Below, in pieces: positions 1-8,727 of a stretch of DNA of 64,000 nt. A program made the translations under genes and the position numbers. How positions within the stretch are numbered: position 1 is the stretch's first letter; every line of letters starts with the position of its first letter. The notes under the pieces were generated by a model. The model had not been told where the DNA came from. It did not search any database and saw nothing but the letters and a program-made list of their open reading frames with translations. The DNA comes from Pseudomonas guariconensis. Its GTDB lineage: Bacteria > Pseudomonadota > Gammaproteobacteria > Pseudomonadales > Pseudomonadaceae. Location: the NCBI RefSeq assembly GCF_900102675.1, contig NZ_FMYX01000013.1:62001-126000 (forward strand), written 5' to 3'.

Positions 1-267
1 GTGCGGGTTCTCGTACACCTTCACCACACGGGGGCGGCGCTGCTGCTTGGGCGCCGTGGTCGGTGCCTTGGCCACTGCCTTCGGGTCGAGGATGGCGACG
101 ATGTCGCGCAGGCTCTTGTCATAGCTTTTCATCAGGCCGACTAGTTTCTGCTCGAATTCGATTTCGCGTTTTAGGCCGGCGTCCTTTTTCATCGCCTCCA
201 GTTGCGCCATTTGTTCCTGGAGAGCTTTTTCGGCAGCACGAAACTCTGCAAGTCTGGACACTGTCAT
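1..267 (-). CDS. MvaT/MvaU (H-NS-like) xenogeneic silencer, C-terminus cut by window edge
   Basis: The 89 visible codons begin MTVSRLAEFRAAEKALQEQM and carry an N-terminal coiled coil (residues about 3-40) followed by KSYDKSLRDIVAILDP, the dimerisation half of Pseudomonas MvaT-family proteins. These bind AT-rich DNA and silence acquired genes. The basic linker (KQQRRPRVVKVYENPH) is visible, but the AT-hook-like DNA-binding domain lies outside the window. ATG at 267 follows GGAGTG at a short spacing. The family is known (MvaT, MvaU, P. putida TurA-TurE); which paralogue this is cannot be decided from the fragment. Confidence 0.88.
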   Translation of the reverse strand, partial: MTVSRLAEFRAAEKALQEQMAQLEAMKKDAGLKREIEFEQKLVGLMKSYDKSLRDIVAILDPKAVAKAPTTAPKQQRRPRVVKVYENPH

Positions 268-619
268 CACTCCTGTAAGTGTCGTGGCAGGGCGTGACGA
301 ACATACAAGAAGCAATAAACGCCGGCCACGGGGATGGGTACAGCTGTTCGCTGATATCGATTGTAGTCGTCGACCTCTACTGGGTAAACCGCAAACTTTT
401 TATAAGTAATCGCGGAACTTTGTTAGTTTTTCGCGCCTTATTCGCAGCGCGTTGCAAATTGCTCTTCAGCGGTGCTTAGACTATCGTCCAATGGCGCATG
501 CTAGAGGGGTTGCACGATCATTCAAGATGATGGCCGTCGTGTTTGTCGGCTGTTCCGTAGTGCCGGGGGCAATGCTGCCCCGGATCGTTTTTCGCCTTCT
601 TCCTGGATGTTCCTTTCGC
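268..619. other. Divergent intergenic region, MvaT-like / OprD porin
   Basis: About 350 bases separate the two divergently transcribed genes. The stretch 400-470 is AT-richer than its surroundings. A loose sigma70-like pair on the plus strand can be drawn (TTGCAA near 454 and TTAGAC about 18 nt further), but it is weak. The porin frame stays open upstream to 452; that extension lacks a signal peptide at its start and is treated as non-coding leader. No other gene seen. Confidence 0.4.
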
Positions 620-1909
620 ATGTTTCCCCCGTTTTCCTCAGCCCCCGGGCGCCGTTTTACCGGCCTGTTGTTCCTGTGTGTCGGTGCCCATGCCCAGGCC
701 GCCGGTTTTCTTGAAGACAGCAGCGCCAAGGTCGAAGCGCGCACTGTCTACTTCAACCGGGATTTCCGTGATGGCCACAGCAGTTCAAGTCAAGGCGCAT
801 CCAAACGCGAAGAAGCGGCCCAGGGTTTCATTCTGAATGTGCAGTCCGGTTATACCCAGGGGCCGGTGGGGTTTGGTGTGGATGCACTGGGAATGGTCGG
901 CTTCAAGCTCGATTCCAGCCCGGCCGATAGCAACAGTGGCCTGCTGCCCTCGTCGGGCCATGACCCGCGCGGTTCGGCCGATCAGTACGCCAAGCTTGGC
1001 CTGGCTGGCAAGGTCAAGGTGTCCGACACCGTGCTGCGCTACGGATCGATGATGCCGGATATGCCGCTGCTCAAGTACAACGATGGCCGTCTGCTGCCAA
1101 CGATGTTCCATGGCGCGATGCTTACCTCCGAAGAAGTGCGTGACCTGAAGTTCACTTTGGCTCGCCTGAACCAGTACACCGCTCGGGACTCCACCGATCG
1201 CCAGGACATCCGCGTTCACTGCAAGAACAAGCGCTATGCCTGCAACATCGAGGCCGACCACTTCGACCTGGCCGGCCTTGACTACCGTTTCAATGACCGC
1301 CTCAGTGGCCAGTACCAGGTGTCGCGCCTGGAGAACATCTATCGCCAACAATTCCTGGGCCTGGTGGCCAGCCAGCCTCTGGCGGTGGGCAGCCTGTCGG
1401 CCGACCTACGCCTGATCAAGAGCGACGATATCGGCAACGCCCGCGCGGGTGAAATCGACCACCGTGCCTTCAGCGGGATGCTCGGTTACAGCCTGGGTGG
1501 GCACAAGATCAGCGCCGGCTGGCAGCGCATGTATGGCCAGAGCGCCATGCCGTATCTGGATGGCAGCAACCCTTACTTGGTCAACTACGCCCAGGTCAAT
1601 GACTTTGCCGCCGCTCAAGAGCGCTCCTGGCAACTGCGTTATGACTACGACTTCAAGGCCCTTGGCGTACCGGGCCTGACATTCTTCACCCGCTACATCA
1701 ACGGCGACCATATCAAGGTTCCCGGCAGCAGCGCCGAAGGCAAAGAGTGGGAGCGCGATACCGAGCTCAAGTACCAAGTGCAGAGCGGCACCTTCAAGGA
1801 CGTGAGCGTGCGCCTGCGTAACTCCACCTACCGCAGCAACTATGAAAAATGGGCGCGGGACATGGACGAGACGCGGGTGATCGTGAGCTACAACTTCTCG
1901 ATTCTCTAG
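620..1909 (+). CDS. OprD-family outer-membrane porin
   Basis: Substrate-specific 18-strand porin of the OprD/OccD-OccK family, which passes amino acids or small carboxylates across the outer membrane. Starting at ATG 620 gives 429 aa, normal for the family, with a signal peptide (hydrophobic GLLFLCVGAHAQA, cleavage about residue 27). The mature start GFLEDSSAKVEARTVYFNRD is the conserved first strand of OprD proteins, and the end IVSYNFSIL is a typical last strand. Two Cys (HCKNKRYACN) could form a loop disulfide, as in many members. The open frame begins at 452, but the 56-codon extension would bury the signal peptide. Substrate not predictable from sequence alone. Confidence 0.92.
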   Translation: MFPPFSSAPGRRFTGLLFLCVGAHAQAAGFLEDSSAKVEARTVYFNRDFRDGHSSSSQGASKREEAAQGFILNVQSGYTQGPVGFGVDALGMVGFKLDSSPADSNSGLLPSSGHDPRGSADQYAKLGLAGKVKVSDTVLRYGSMMPDMPLLKYNDGRLLPTMFHGAMLTSEEVRDLKFTLARLNQYTARDSTDRQDIRVHCKNKRYACNIEADHFDLAGLDYRFNDRLSGQYQVSRLENIYRQQFLGLVASQPLAVGSLSADLRLIKSDDIGNARAGEIDHRAFSGMLGYSLGGHKISAGWQRMYGQSAMPYLDGSNPYLVNYAQVNDFAAAQERSWQLRYDYDFKALGVPGLTFFTRYINGDHIKVPGSSAEGKEWERDTELKYQVQSGTFKDVSVRLRNSTYRSNYEKWARDMDETRVIVSYNFSIL

Positions 1910-1970
1910 CGTTTTGCCAAATGCCGCCGGCCGCTCGACAATGGCGGCTGGTTGGCAGGAGGACAGGGCG

Positions 1971-2720
1971 ATGAAACGCGTGCTGCTGATTGGCATCGGT
2001 CCGGGCGACCCACGCCAGATCACCTATGAAGCGGTGGATGCGCTGCGGCGCGCCACGGTGTTCTTCGTCCTCGACAAAGGCGACGACAAGGATGAACTGG
2101 TGCAGTTGCGCAGAAACATCCTGGCGCGCTACGTGCCACAAGGCGGTTATCGCTTGGTGCAATTGAGCGACCCGCGGCGCGATGGCCAGGCGCAGGATTA
2201 CCTCGGCGCGGTGCAGGACTGGCATCGCCAGCGCGCGGCCTTGTATGGCCAGTGGCTGCAGGACGAGCTGGGCCCTGACGATGTCGGCGCCTTCCTGCTC
2301 TGGGGCGAGCCGGGGTTGTACGACAGCACGTTGCGTGTGCTCGACCTTGTTCGCCAACAGGGCATGGCCTTGATGCTGGAGGTCATCCCCGGCATCAGCA
2401 GCGTGCAGGCCCTGGCCGCGCGCCATCAGATTCCCCTCAATCGTATCGGCGAGCCTCTGACTGTGCTGCCTGGGCGGCGCCTGGCCGAGCAGACACGGAT
2501 CGACAACGTGGTGGTGATGCTCGATGGGCAGTGCGCCTTCGCCGGGTTGGACGATCCGCAATTGACCATCTATTGGGGCGCCTACCTGGGGACCGATGAT
2601 GAGGTGCTGGTCGCTGGGCCGCTGCAAGAGGTCAAGGCACAGATTCTCGAGTTGAGGGTGCGATTGCGGCGACGCAAGGGATGGATCATGGACACCTACT
2701 TGCTGCGGCGCGAATGCTGA
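1971..2720 (+). CDS. cobF: Precorrin-6A synthase (deacetylating)
   Basis: Tetrapyrrole methylase of the aerobic cobalamin pathway. It uses S-adenosylmethionine to methylate C-1 of precorrin-5 and releases the extruded acetyl group, giving precorrin-6A. The 249-aa protein starts MKRVLLIGIGPGDPRQIT, the glycine-rich SAM site, and has the methylase second motif LEVIPGISSVQALAAR near residue 140. ATG 1971 is chosen because AGGAGG lies 8 nt upstream; an open extension to 1914 has no such signal. It stands alone here, away from other cob genes, but 3.5 kb from a cobalamin-riboswitch-controlled receptor. Confidence 0.93.
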   Translation: MKRVLLIGIGPGDPRQITYEAVDALRRATVFFVLDKGDDKDELVQLRRNILARYVPQGGYRLVQLSDPRRDGQAQDYLGAVQDWHRQRAALYGQWLQDELGPDDVGAFLLWGEPGLYDSTLRVLDLVRQQGMALMLEVIPGISSVQALAARHQIPLNRIGEPLTVLPGRRLAEQTRIDNVVVMLDGQCAFAGLDDPQLTIYWGAYLGTDDEVLVAGPLQEVKAQILELRVRLRRRKGWIMDTYLLRREC

Positions 2721-2739
2721 CGTGGGACAGATCGGCAAT

Positions 2740-2760
2740 CGGGGCCGCTTTGCGTCCCCG
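2740..2760. terminator. Weak hairpin between convergent cobF and glycosyltransferase
   Basis: CGGGGCCGC and GCGTCCCCG flank a TTT loop (8 of 9 pairs, one C/T mismatch), in the 43-bp gap between convergent genes. Only three T follow on the plus strand, so termination is plausible but not strong. Confidence 0.4.
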
Positions 2761-2763
2761 GTT

Positions 2764-3984
2764 TCAACGCCGACGCAACATGGCCCCAGTGAAGTTGTAT
2801 AGACGCTGTTCATCCAGATGCGCCAGGCTGTGCTCGATCCGCTCGGTCAGGGCCAAGGCGTGGCGGTTGCGGTCGTAGCGGGTCTTGAGCAAGGGGGCGC
2901 AGGCCGCCTGGGCTTGTTGCCACGCCGCTTGGTCGCTGTAGAGCCGCACGCAGGCTTTCGCCAGTGCCTCGGCGGTCCCGGCGACGGCGCCGGGCCAGGG
3001 CAGGGCGCCGTGCATGGCCTCGGCGCCGATGGGCGTGGTGACGCTGGGGGTACCACAGAGCATGGCGTCGGCAAGCTTGCCCTTGATCCCGGCGCCAAAG
3101 CGCAGCGGCGCAAAACACAGGCGCGCGTTGCTCATCACCTGCAAGGCATCCTCGGCCCAGCCGAGCAGGTGGAAACCTTCGTCTGGGTTGTGCAACGCCT
3201 GGGCCTTGGGCGAGGCGTAGGCGCCGTAGATGTGCAACTGGGCTCCGGGCAAGTGGCGGCGGATCATCGGCCAGAGGTTGTGCTTCATCCACAGCACCGC
3301 GTCCCAGTTGGGTGCATGGCGGAAGTTGCCGATGGTCACGATGTGCTCGCGCTCGGCGAAGGGGCGCAACGTCTGGGCCGCAGGGTCGAGCATCAGCGGA
3401 CACCAGTGCAACAGGTAGTCCGGCACACCAAAGCCATTGACCAGCAGGTCCGTTTCCACGTCCGAGATGATCAGCGACAGGTCGCAGCGGTAGATCGCGG
3501 CCAGCTCACGCTGGGCCAGCGCGCTCGGCGCCATTTGGCGGAACAGCTCGGGGCCGCTGGTGTTGAACAGGCCGCGGAAGTCGTTGGGGTCCAAGCCTTC
3601 GATCAGTCGCCGGCGCAGCAATTGGTGGCGGGCCTCGCGCAGGCTTTGCAGGTCTGAGGTTTCCAGCACGCGCAGGGCGTTGGGGCAGTGCCGGGCAACG
3701 ATGGCGCCGAATTGCTCTTCCATTTCGAATCGGTCGAACAGCACCAGGTCGGGCGCCTGTTCGGTGAGGAGGTGGGCAATGCTTGCGTGGTCGCCGGCGA
3801 GGGCCAGCTCGGTGATGCCCAGGGCGCGGAGGTCGGCCTTGTGCTCGGCAGGCTCGGTGGTGCTGGCAAAGGTGATGCGCCAGTTGCGGGCGAGAAAACT
3901 CTCGAGGATCTGCATCATGTGACCGCCGACGGCGGAAGAGCGCGGTTCGGGCCAGGCTTGGCCGATGACCAGGACGTGGAGCAT
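2764..3984 (-). CDS. Glycosyltransferase, GT-B fold (family 4/1-like)
   Basis: Cytoplasmic glycosyltransferase of unknown acceptor, 406 aa. The N-terminal half opens with a Rossmann-type strand (MLHVLVIGQAWPEPRSSAVG) and the C-terminal donor domain carries GNFRHAPNWDAVLWM, YGAYASPKAQAL and LCFAPLRFGAGIKGKLADAM, the GT4-like sugar-nucleotide region with its G-x-KGK and A/E-rich helix. It lies 81 bp downstream of, and in the same direction as, the TonB receptor gene, so co-transcription is possible; a GC-rich hairpin without T-tract lies in that gap. No lipopolysaccharide or exopolysaccharide partner is nearby. Confidence 0.82.
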   Translation of the reverse strand: MLHVLVIGQAWPEPRSSAVGGHMMQILESFLARNWRITFASTTEPAEHKADLRALGITELALAGDHASIAHLLTEQAPDLVLFDRFEMEEQFGAIVARHCPNALRVLETSDLQSLREARHQLLRRRLIEGLDPNDFRGLFNTSGPELFRQMAPSALAQRELAAIYRCDLSLIISDVETDLLVNGFGVPDYLLHWCPLMLDPAAQTLRPFAEREHIVTIGNFRHAPNWDAVLWMKHNLWPMIRRHLPGAQLHIYGAYASPKAQALHNPDEGFHLLGWAEDALQVMSNARLCFAPLRFGAGIKGKLADAMLCGTPSVTTPIGAEAMHGALPWPGAVAGTAEALAKACVRLYSDQAAWQQAQAACAPLLKTRYDRNRHALALTERIEHSLAHLDEQRLYNFTGAMLRRR

Positions 3985-4065
3985 GGAGGAGGGCCTTGGG
4001 CTGGAAAAGGCGCTATTTAATCATGTCCGGGGGCAGGGGGCCGCAGCGCAGCCCCATGCCAGCCT

Positions 4066-6192
4066 TCAGAACGTGTAATCCAGCGTCGCAAAATACGAAC
4101 GCGGTGCCCCCAGCAGCCACTGGTCGCTGGTATAGACGTAGGACGCCGCGTACTCACGGTCGAACAGGTTGTTCACTTGCAAGCCCAGGCGCACATCCGG
4201 CAACACCTGCCAGCCCAGATTGGCATCGACCACCGTATAGCCAGGTACGCTGTTCTCATTGGCCGCGCTGTCGTAGCGCTGGTCCACGTAACGCACACCC
4301 AGGCCGGCATCGACCTGTTGGCCAAACCCCTTGCTCAGCCACAGGTTGGCCGTGCGACTTGGCACGTTGCCCGGTCTGTTGCCAGCGCGATCCACCACGC
4401 CGCTTCCGGTGTTCTCGAGATAGTCATCGAACTTGGCGCGCACCACTGCAGCATTGGCCGAGACCTGCCACTGGTTGGCCAAGGCCAGTTCCACCGTCGC
4501 CTCCAGGCCATCGGAGGTCTGTTGGCCCGCTTGCTGTACGCCGTGATTCACGGGGTCGGCAACCAGCAGTTTCTTCTTGACGATGTGGTAGGCCGCCAGC
4601 GTCCACTCGCCACGGCCCTCCCAGAACCGTTGCTTGAGGCCCAGCTCGGTCTGCTTGGCTTCGGTCAGGTCGTAGCGTTGCTCCGGGCGCAGGGTCAACA
4701 AATCGCCTACGCCATCCTCGCTGGTCGAGTATTGCCCGTACAGCGACAAGTCGTCGTTGACGGCGAACACCAGCCCGGCGCGCCAGTTTCCGCCTGGCAG
4801 GCTGCGCCCGCTGCGGGTGTCGTTGACCAGATCGTTACGCTCGATGTGATTCTGGTCACGGCGGATACCAGTCACCAACGACAGGCGCTCGGTCAGCTCG
4901 GTGCGGTTCTCGGCGAACAGGGCAAAGGTGTGAGTGGTGGACAATGTCTGTGGGCGTGTCGGCGACAGGCTATGGAACCTGCCAGGGACGGGATGCCAAG
5001 GGTCGAGCGGGTCTGTGATGCCATCGTCGTAGGGCGCGTTGCTGTCGACGTTGAAGCGGATCTTGTTGTATTCGGCGCCGACCAGCGTCGTGCTGGCCAG
5101 GCCAAACAGATCATGGTCAAAGGTCAAGCTCTGGCGGTCGCCGATCTGCTCTTGGTTGTGCTTGATCTCAAGGAAACTGCCGCGCTCCAGCCGGTCTTGA
5201 TCACCCTTCCAGGCGTAGGTTTCGGCATTGCGCCAATGCCGGCGGCTTTTGATGTAGTACAGCTGGTTGCTGGCCGACACGCTGTCGCTGAGGGTCCAGT
5301 CGGTGTTCAGCCGGGTCCATTCGTCGTGGTAGCGCTGGACGTCGTTTTGGATGTTGTAGTTCTTCTTGCGCAGACTGCTGCGGTAATGCCCGTCGATCAG
5401 CGGCGTGCCGTAGTAGTTGGCAGGTTCTGCATCGCCGCGCTCGTGGGCCAGGGTGAAGCTCAGGTCATCGGTGGCGTCGAAACGCAGCGCGGCGCTCAAG
5501 GCCAGGCTGCGCGAGTCGGTACGGTCGACCCAGCCGTTGCCGGCCTGCTGGTTGACCGTCATCCGGTAGCTCAGACGCTCGCTCAGGCTGCCGCCGCTGT
5601 CCAGGCCGAGCTGTTGACGGTCCCAGGATCCGTAGCCCAAGCGCAGCCGGTTGTGGACGTCGCCGGCGAAAGGTTTTTTCGGAATCACGTTCACCACCGC
5701 CCCGGTGGCGCCTTCGCCATACAGGACCGAGGCTGGCCCGCGGAGGATGTCGATGCGCTCGACCATCCACGGATCGACCGGGAAGGTCAGCGTACCGGCG
5801 CCGCTGTACAGGCGCGAGCCGTCGAACAGGGTCATCACCGAGCTATGGCCTTCGAAGCCCCGGGCCGAGAGGCCGGTGCCGCCATCGCCGGGGCTGCCGG
5901 TGAAGCTGATGCCTGGCGAGCGGGTCACGGCGTCCTGGACGGTGAGGTTGTTGCGCCGCTCGATCTGTTCGGCGCTGAGGGTGCTGGTGCTGGCCGGGGT
6001 TTGCAGGGCGCTCAGGTTCAGGCGCGATCCGGCATCGGTCGGGGTGGCCAGATCGATGGCCGGCGTGTCGTGGGTGTCGGTGATGGTCGTCGAAGGCAGG
6101 GCCAGCACGGGATTGTGCTGTTCATCGGCCACTGCCGGAAGGGCAACGGCCAGGCAGGCCGCCAAGGTATGAAGCGTGTAGGTACGGGACAT
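4066..6192 (-). CDS. TonB-dependent outer-membrane receptor under cobalamin-riboswitch control
   Basis: Gated outer-membrane transporter, 708 aa from ATG 6192. After a signal peptide (LHTLAACLAVALPAVADEQ) it has a plug domain with QDAVTRSPGISFTGSPGDGG, the LFDGSRLYSGAGT segment and RGPASVLYGEGATGAVVN, then a 22-strand barrel ending in Phe (FATLDYTF). Plug and barrel resemble the siderophore-receptor family rather than BtuB. The long leader holds a cobalamin riboswitch (6324-6500), which in proteobacteria marks B12, cobinamide or cobalt uptake and B12-replaceable functions. I infer a corrinoid or cobalt-related ligand; a siderophore remains possible. The frame is open upstream to 6312, inside the leader, with no signal peptide there. 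Confidence 0.85.
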   Translation of the reverse strand: MSRTYTLHTLAACLAVALPAVADEQHNPVLALPSTTITDTHDTPAIDLATPTDAGSRLNLSALQTPASTSTLSAEQIERRNNLTVQDAVTRSPGISFTGSPGDGGTGLSARGFEGHSSVMTLFDGSRLYSGAGTLTFPVDPWMVERIDILRGPASVLYGEGATGAVVNVIPKKPFAGDVHNRLRLGYGSWDRQQLGLDSGGSLSERLSYRMTVNQQAGNGWVDRTDSRSLALSAALRFDATDDLSFTLAHERGDAEPANYYGTPLIDGHYRSSLRKKNYNIQNDVQRYHDEWTRLNTDWTLSDSVSASNQLYYIKSRRHWRNAETYAWKGDQDRLERGSFLEIKHNQEQIGDRQSLTFDHDLFGLASTTLVGAEYNKIRFNVDSNAPYDDGITDPLDPWHPVPGRFHSLSPTRPQTLSTTHTFALFAENRTELTERLSLVTGIRRDQNHIERNDLVNDTRSGRSLPGGNWRAGLVFAVNDDLSLYGQYSTSEDGVGDLLTLRPEQRYDLTEAKQTELGLKQRFWEGRGEWTLAAYHIVKKKLLVADPVNHGVQQAGQQTSDGLEATVELALANQWQVSANAAVVRAKFDDYLENTGSGVVDRAGNRPGNVPSRTANLWLSKGFGQQVDAGLGVRYVDQRYDSAANENSVPGYTVVDANLGWQVLPDVRLGLQVNNLFDREYAASYVYTSDQWLLGAPRSYFATLDYTF

Positions 6193-6323
6193 GTCGTTCC
6201 ACTGCTGCAGGAATGAATGGATCCCGGTGGAAACAACGCAAAGACAAGCGAACGCGCACGCAAGGGGCGTGCGCGAAGACCGGCCTGCGCCCGCCCACCG
6301 CGGGTTTGCCAATGTGAAGTTCC

Positions 6324-6500
6324 AGGCCGGTCTCCGGGCTTGCGAGGGTCATGAAGCCTTCACCTTCCCATGCAGGCGCACAGTGGTCTGTCGAAGGATT
6401 CGCTCGCTTACCGTTGCGGGGGCAGCGCCGGACTTGTCGTAGGGACGACGCACCGGCTTCCCGTTTCACCCTGCGCGCGGCGGCGCAGGACACCTGAAAC
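6324..6500 (-). promoter_or_regulatory. Cobalamin (AdoCbl) riboswitch
   Basis: Reading the minus strand from 6500 down, the conserved order is all present: CGGGAAGCCGGTG, then GCTGCCCCCGCAACGGTAAG (the B12 box), CCACTGTGC, GGGAAGG, and GCCCGGAGACCGGCC at the 3' end. This matches the RF00174 cobalamin family in sequence and spacing. It lies about 130 nt upstream of the receptor start codon. B12 binding is expected to lower receptor expression. The boundaries are approximate because the P1 stem was judged by eye. Confidence 0.95.
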
Positions 6501-6559
6501 TGGCACGCATCTGACCATCGATCGGGTGGGCAGTCAATGCGCGGGGGAAAGGCGAGGGC

Positions 6560-7129
6560 TCAGCGCCCGCGTCGGCGCGAGACCCGCGCCTCGATATTCT
6601 TGCGCCCGATCAGCAGCGCGGGCTTTTCCACCACCGGCTCGTCCGCCAGCCATTTGTACATCACCAGGCAATCCACCAACCCCAGTTGGGCATGGCGGTA
6701 CGCCTTGGGCAGCCTGCCGACGGTCTCGAAGCCGAGCTTGTGCCACAGCGCCACCGCCACTTCGTTGGTAGCCACCACCGAGTTGAACTGCAGCGCCAGG
6801 AAACCTTCCTGGCGGGCCAGCTTCTGTGAGTGTTCGCACATCAATCGGGCCACGCCACGGCCACGAGCGGCCTCGCTGACCATGTAGCCGCAGTTGCCCA
6901 CATGGCTGCCAGGGCCGGCGGCGTTGGCCTTGAGGTAGTAGGACCCCAGCAACTCGCCGTCCTGCTCGGCCACCAGGGTGCGCAGGGGCAGATCCAGCCA
7001 CAGCTGGCGGGCCTGCTCGAAGGTCAGTGCGGGGTCGAAGGCGTAGGTCTGGCGGGCCTGGACGATGGCCTGGAAGGTCGGCCAGAAACGGTCGAAGTCT
7101 TCCGGGGTCATGGGGCGGATCTGGATCAT
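6560..7129 (-). CDS. GNAT-family N-acetyltransferase
   Basis: Acetyl-CoA-dependent acyltransferase, 189 aa, substrate unknown. The fold is clear: MIQIRPMTPEDFDRFWPTF start, acetyl-CoA loop in GYMVSEAARGRGVARLMCEH (R/Q-x-x-G-x-A form, residues about 85-105), and the motif B end ATNEVAVALWHKLGFETVGR. ATG 7129 is preceded by AGGAG at 6 nt; an in-frame start at 7156 is less well placed. It is transcribed away from the riboswitch leader, with about 60 bp between its stop and the riboswitch start. Confidence 0.87.
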   Translation of the reverse strand: MIQIRPMTPEDFDRFWPTFQAIVQARQTYAFDPALTFEQARQLWLDLPLRTLVAEQDGELLGSYYLKANAAGPGSHVGNCGYMVSEAARGRGVARLMCEHSQKLARQEGFLALQFNSVVATNEVAVALWHKLGFETVGRLPKAYRHAQLGLVDCLVMYKWLADEPVVEKPALLIGRKNIEARVSRRRGR

Positions 7130-7205
7130 GGCGGCTCCTGCGGGCTGGACCGCCAAGTCTGGGTGGCTTGGCGCCGCCGCGCAAGGGCGACGACGCCGGT
7201 CGGGT

Positions 7206-7550
7206 TCAACTGCCGGCTTTGCCCACGGCGTCCATGGCGCGGGCCGAATAGACCAGCGCGGCGCCGGCGTTCATCGCCACGGCCACGCCGAGTGCCTCGG
7301 CGATCTCTTCACGGGTGGCGCCTTGCTTGACCGCCTGTTGGGAGTGCACGGCGATGCAGCCGTCGCAACGGGTGGTCACGGCGACGGCGAGGGAGATCAG
7401 CTCGCGGGTCTTGGCATCGAGGTGGTTGGTCTTGGCACCGGCGCCGCTGGCGGTCATGTAGCCGGCCACGGTGTCCGGAGACAACTGCTTGAGATCGCCG
7501 ATGCCGGCCATCAACTGCTTACGGTAGGCGTCCCAGTCCATCATGCTCAT
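7206..7550 (-). CDS. Carboxymuconolactone decarboxylase / AhpD-like protein
   Basis: Small 114-aa all-helical protein of the CMD/AhpD superfamily. The redox motif C62-x-x-C65-x3-H69 (TRCDGCIAVHSQQAV) is that of AhpD-type alkylhydroperoxidases, not of true carboxymuconolactone decarboxylases, so a thiol-peroxidase or disulfide-reductase role is likely. ATG 7550 has an AAGGTG ribosome site; the ORF is open back to 7703, but that part crosses a hairpin and is not conserved-looking. Alternative start ATG 7544. Confidence 0.88.
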   Translation of the reverse strand: MSMMDWDAYRKQLMAGIGDLKQLSPDTVAGYMTASGAGAKTNHLDAKTRELISLAVAVTTRCDGCIAVHSQQAVKQGATREEIAEALGVAVAMNAGAALVYSARAMDAVGKAGS

Positions 7551-7629
7551 CGTCTTCACCTTGGGAAGGTTGCGGAGTGGAGCTTTCAGGCTAGTCGAAG
7601 TTTTCGGCAAGGGACGGGCTTGTGTCGCG

Positions 7630-7650
7630 ATGGGCCGCGAAGCGGCCCAT
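7630..7650 (-). terminator. Perfect GC hairpin downstream of lpxO
   Basis: ATGGGCCGC and GCGGCCCAT form a 9-bp perfect stem with a GAA loop, 8 bp beyond the lpxO stop. No T-tract follows, so it may act as an RNA 3' stabiliser or a weak terminator. The same GGGCCGC/GCGGCCC design recurs elsewhere in the window. Confidence 0.5.
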
Positions 7651-7657
7651 TGGCATT

Positions 7658-8557
7658 TCAGATGTAGATGAAGAACAGCACCAAGGCTGCGACCACCGCC
7701 CACTTTTCCAGGTAGTAGCGGGTGCGGTTGCGCTTTTTCAGCGCTTTGCCGCGCTCGCGGATCTTGTAGATACGGGTGAACAGGCGGTTGATGCCGCCGG
7801 TCTTGTCATTGGCGTCGTTGGGCGCGGCGGCGGCGGCCATGACGTTGCGGCTGAACCAGCGGTTGAAGGCGGTCGCCCAGCGGTACTTGAGCGGGCGCTC
7901 GACGTCGCAGAACAGAATGATGCGATTGTGCTCGGTGGTGTTGGCGGCGTAGTGGATGTAAGTCTCGTCGAACACCACCGCTTCGCCGTCGCGCCAAGCG
8001 TACTTTTCGCCATCCACATCGATGTAACAGCCGTCGTCGTTCGGCGTGTCCAGGCCCAGGTGGTAGCGATAGGAGCCGGCATACGGATCGCGGTGACGCA
8101 CGAGCTTGGCGCCTGGCGGCAGGGTGGCGAACATGGCGGCCTTGACCGTGCCGATACCCTGCAGCAGCTCGGTGGTGCGGGGGCACAGCTTCATCGCAGA
8201 AGGATGGCTCTCGCCGTACCACTTCAGGTAGAAGCGCTTCCAGCCGGTCTTGAAGAACGAGTTGAAACCGACATCGTCATAGTTGTCGGATTTCTTGATC
8301 TCGCCTACGTGCAGTAACTGCTGGGCTTCTTCGCGGATTTCCTGCCAGTGGTCCTTGAGCGGTTGCAGCTCAGGGAAGGCCTCCACCGGCAAGTAGGGCT
8401 TGGCCGGGTGTTTGGAGAACAGGTACAGGAAGGCGTTGACCGGCGCCAGGAAACTGGAGTGATCGCCCAGCTGGCGGGTCAACTTGTGGCGAACCCGACC
8501 GCGCAGGTGGACATAGGCGATCGAGAGGACGAATAGAAGTACTAATGCAATTTTCAT
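7658..8557 (-). CDS. lpxO: Fe(II)/2-oxoglutarate lipid A hydroxylase, LpxO-type
   Basis: Aspartyl/asparaginyl beta-hydroxylase-fold dioxygenase. LpxO members 2-hydroxylate a secondary acyl chain of lipid A at the inner membrane. The 299-aa protein has an N-terminal membrane anchor (residues 3-18), the iron facial triad H155-R-D157 and H202 (ETYIHYAANTTEHNR), a 2-oxoglutarate-binding Arg212, and a second hydrophobic segment at the very C-terminus (WAVVAALVLFFIYI). Both membrane segments separate LpxO from soluble peptide hydroxylases. Start ATG 8557; the upstream open frame to 8734 overlaps the divergent thpR start. Confidence 0.88.
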   Translation of the reverse strand: MKIALVLLFVLSIAYVHLRGRVRHKLTRQLGDHSSFLAPVNAFLYLFSKHPAKPYLPVEAFPELQPLKDHWQEIREEAQQLLHVGEIKKSDNYDDVGFNSFFKTGWKRFYLKWYGESHPSAMKLCPRTTELLQGIGTVKAAMFATLPPGAKLVRHRDPYAGSYRYHLGLDTPNDDGCYIDVDGEKYAWRDGEAVVFDETYIHYAANTTEHNRIILFCDVERPLKYRWATAFNRWFSRNVMAAAAAPNDANDKTGGINRLFTRIYKIRERGKALKKRNRTRYYLEKWAVVAALVLFFIYI

Positions 8558-8727
8558 GGACGGCTGCTTGTCAAGATGGCCATGCTTCGTGGCTTGAGCC
8601 CGCCAGCATAAACAATCATGCGTCGGCTTTATAGAATTAATCTCACATTGCCAGGCAGACATTCGTACGATAAGCCCCGTTCGTGCCGTGTGCCCCGGCC
8701 TAGACCTTTTCCAGGAGGGAATGACCA

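Noticed and set aside
4177..6216. 679-codon frame opposite the TonB receptor
   Set aside because: Antisense shadow of a GC-rich gene; no ribosome site or recognisable domain, while the receptor strand is clearly coding.
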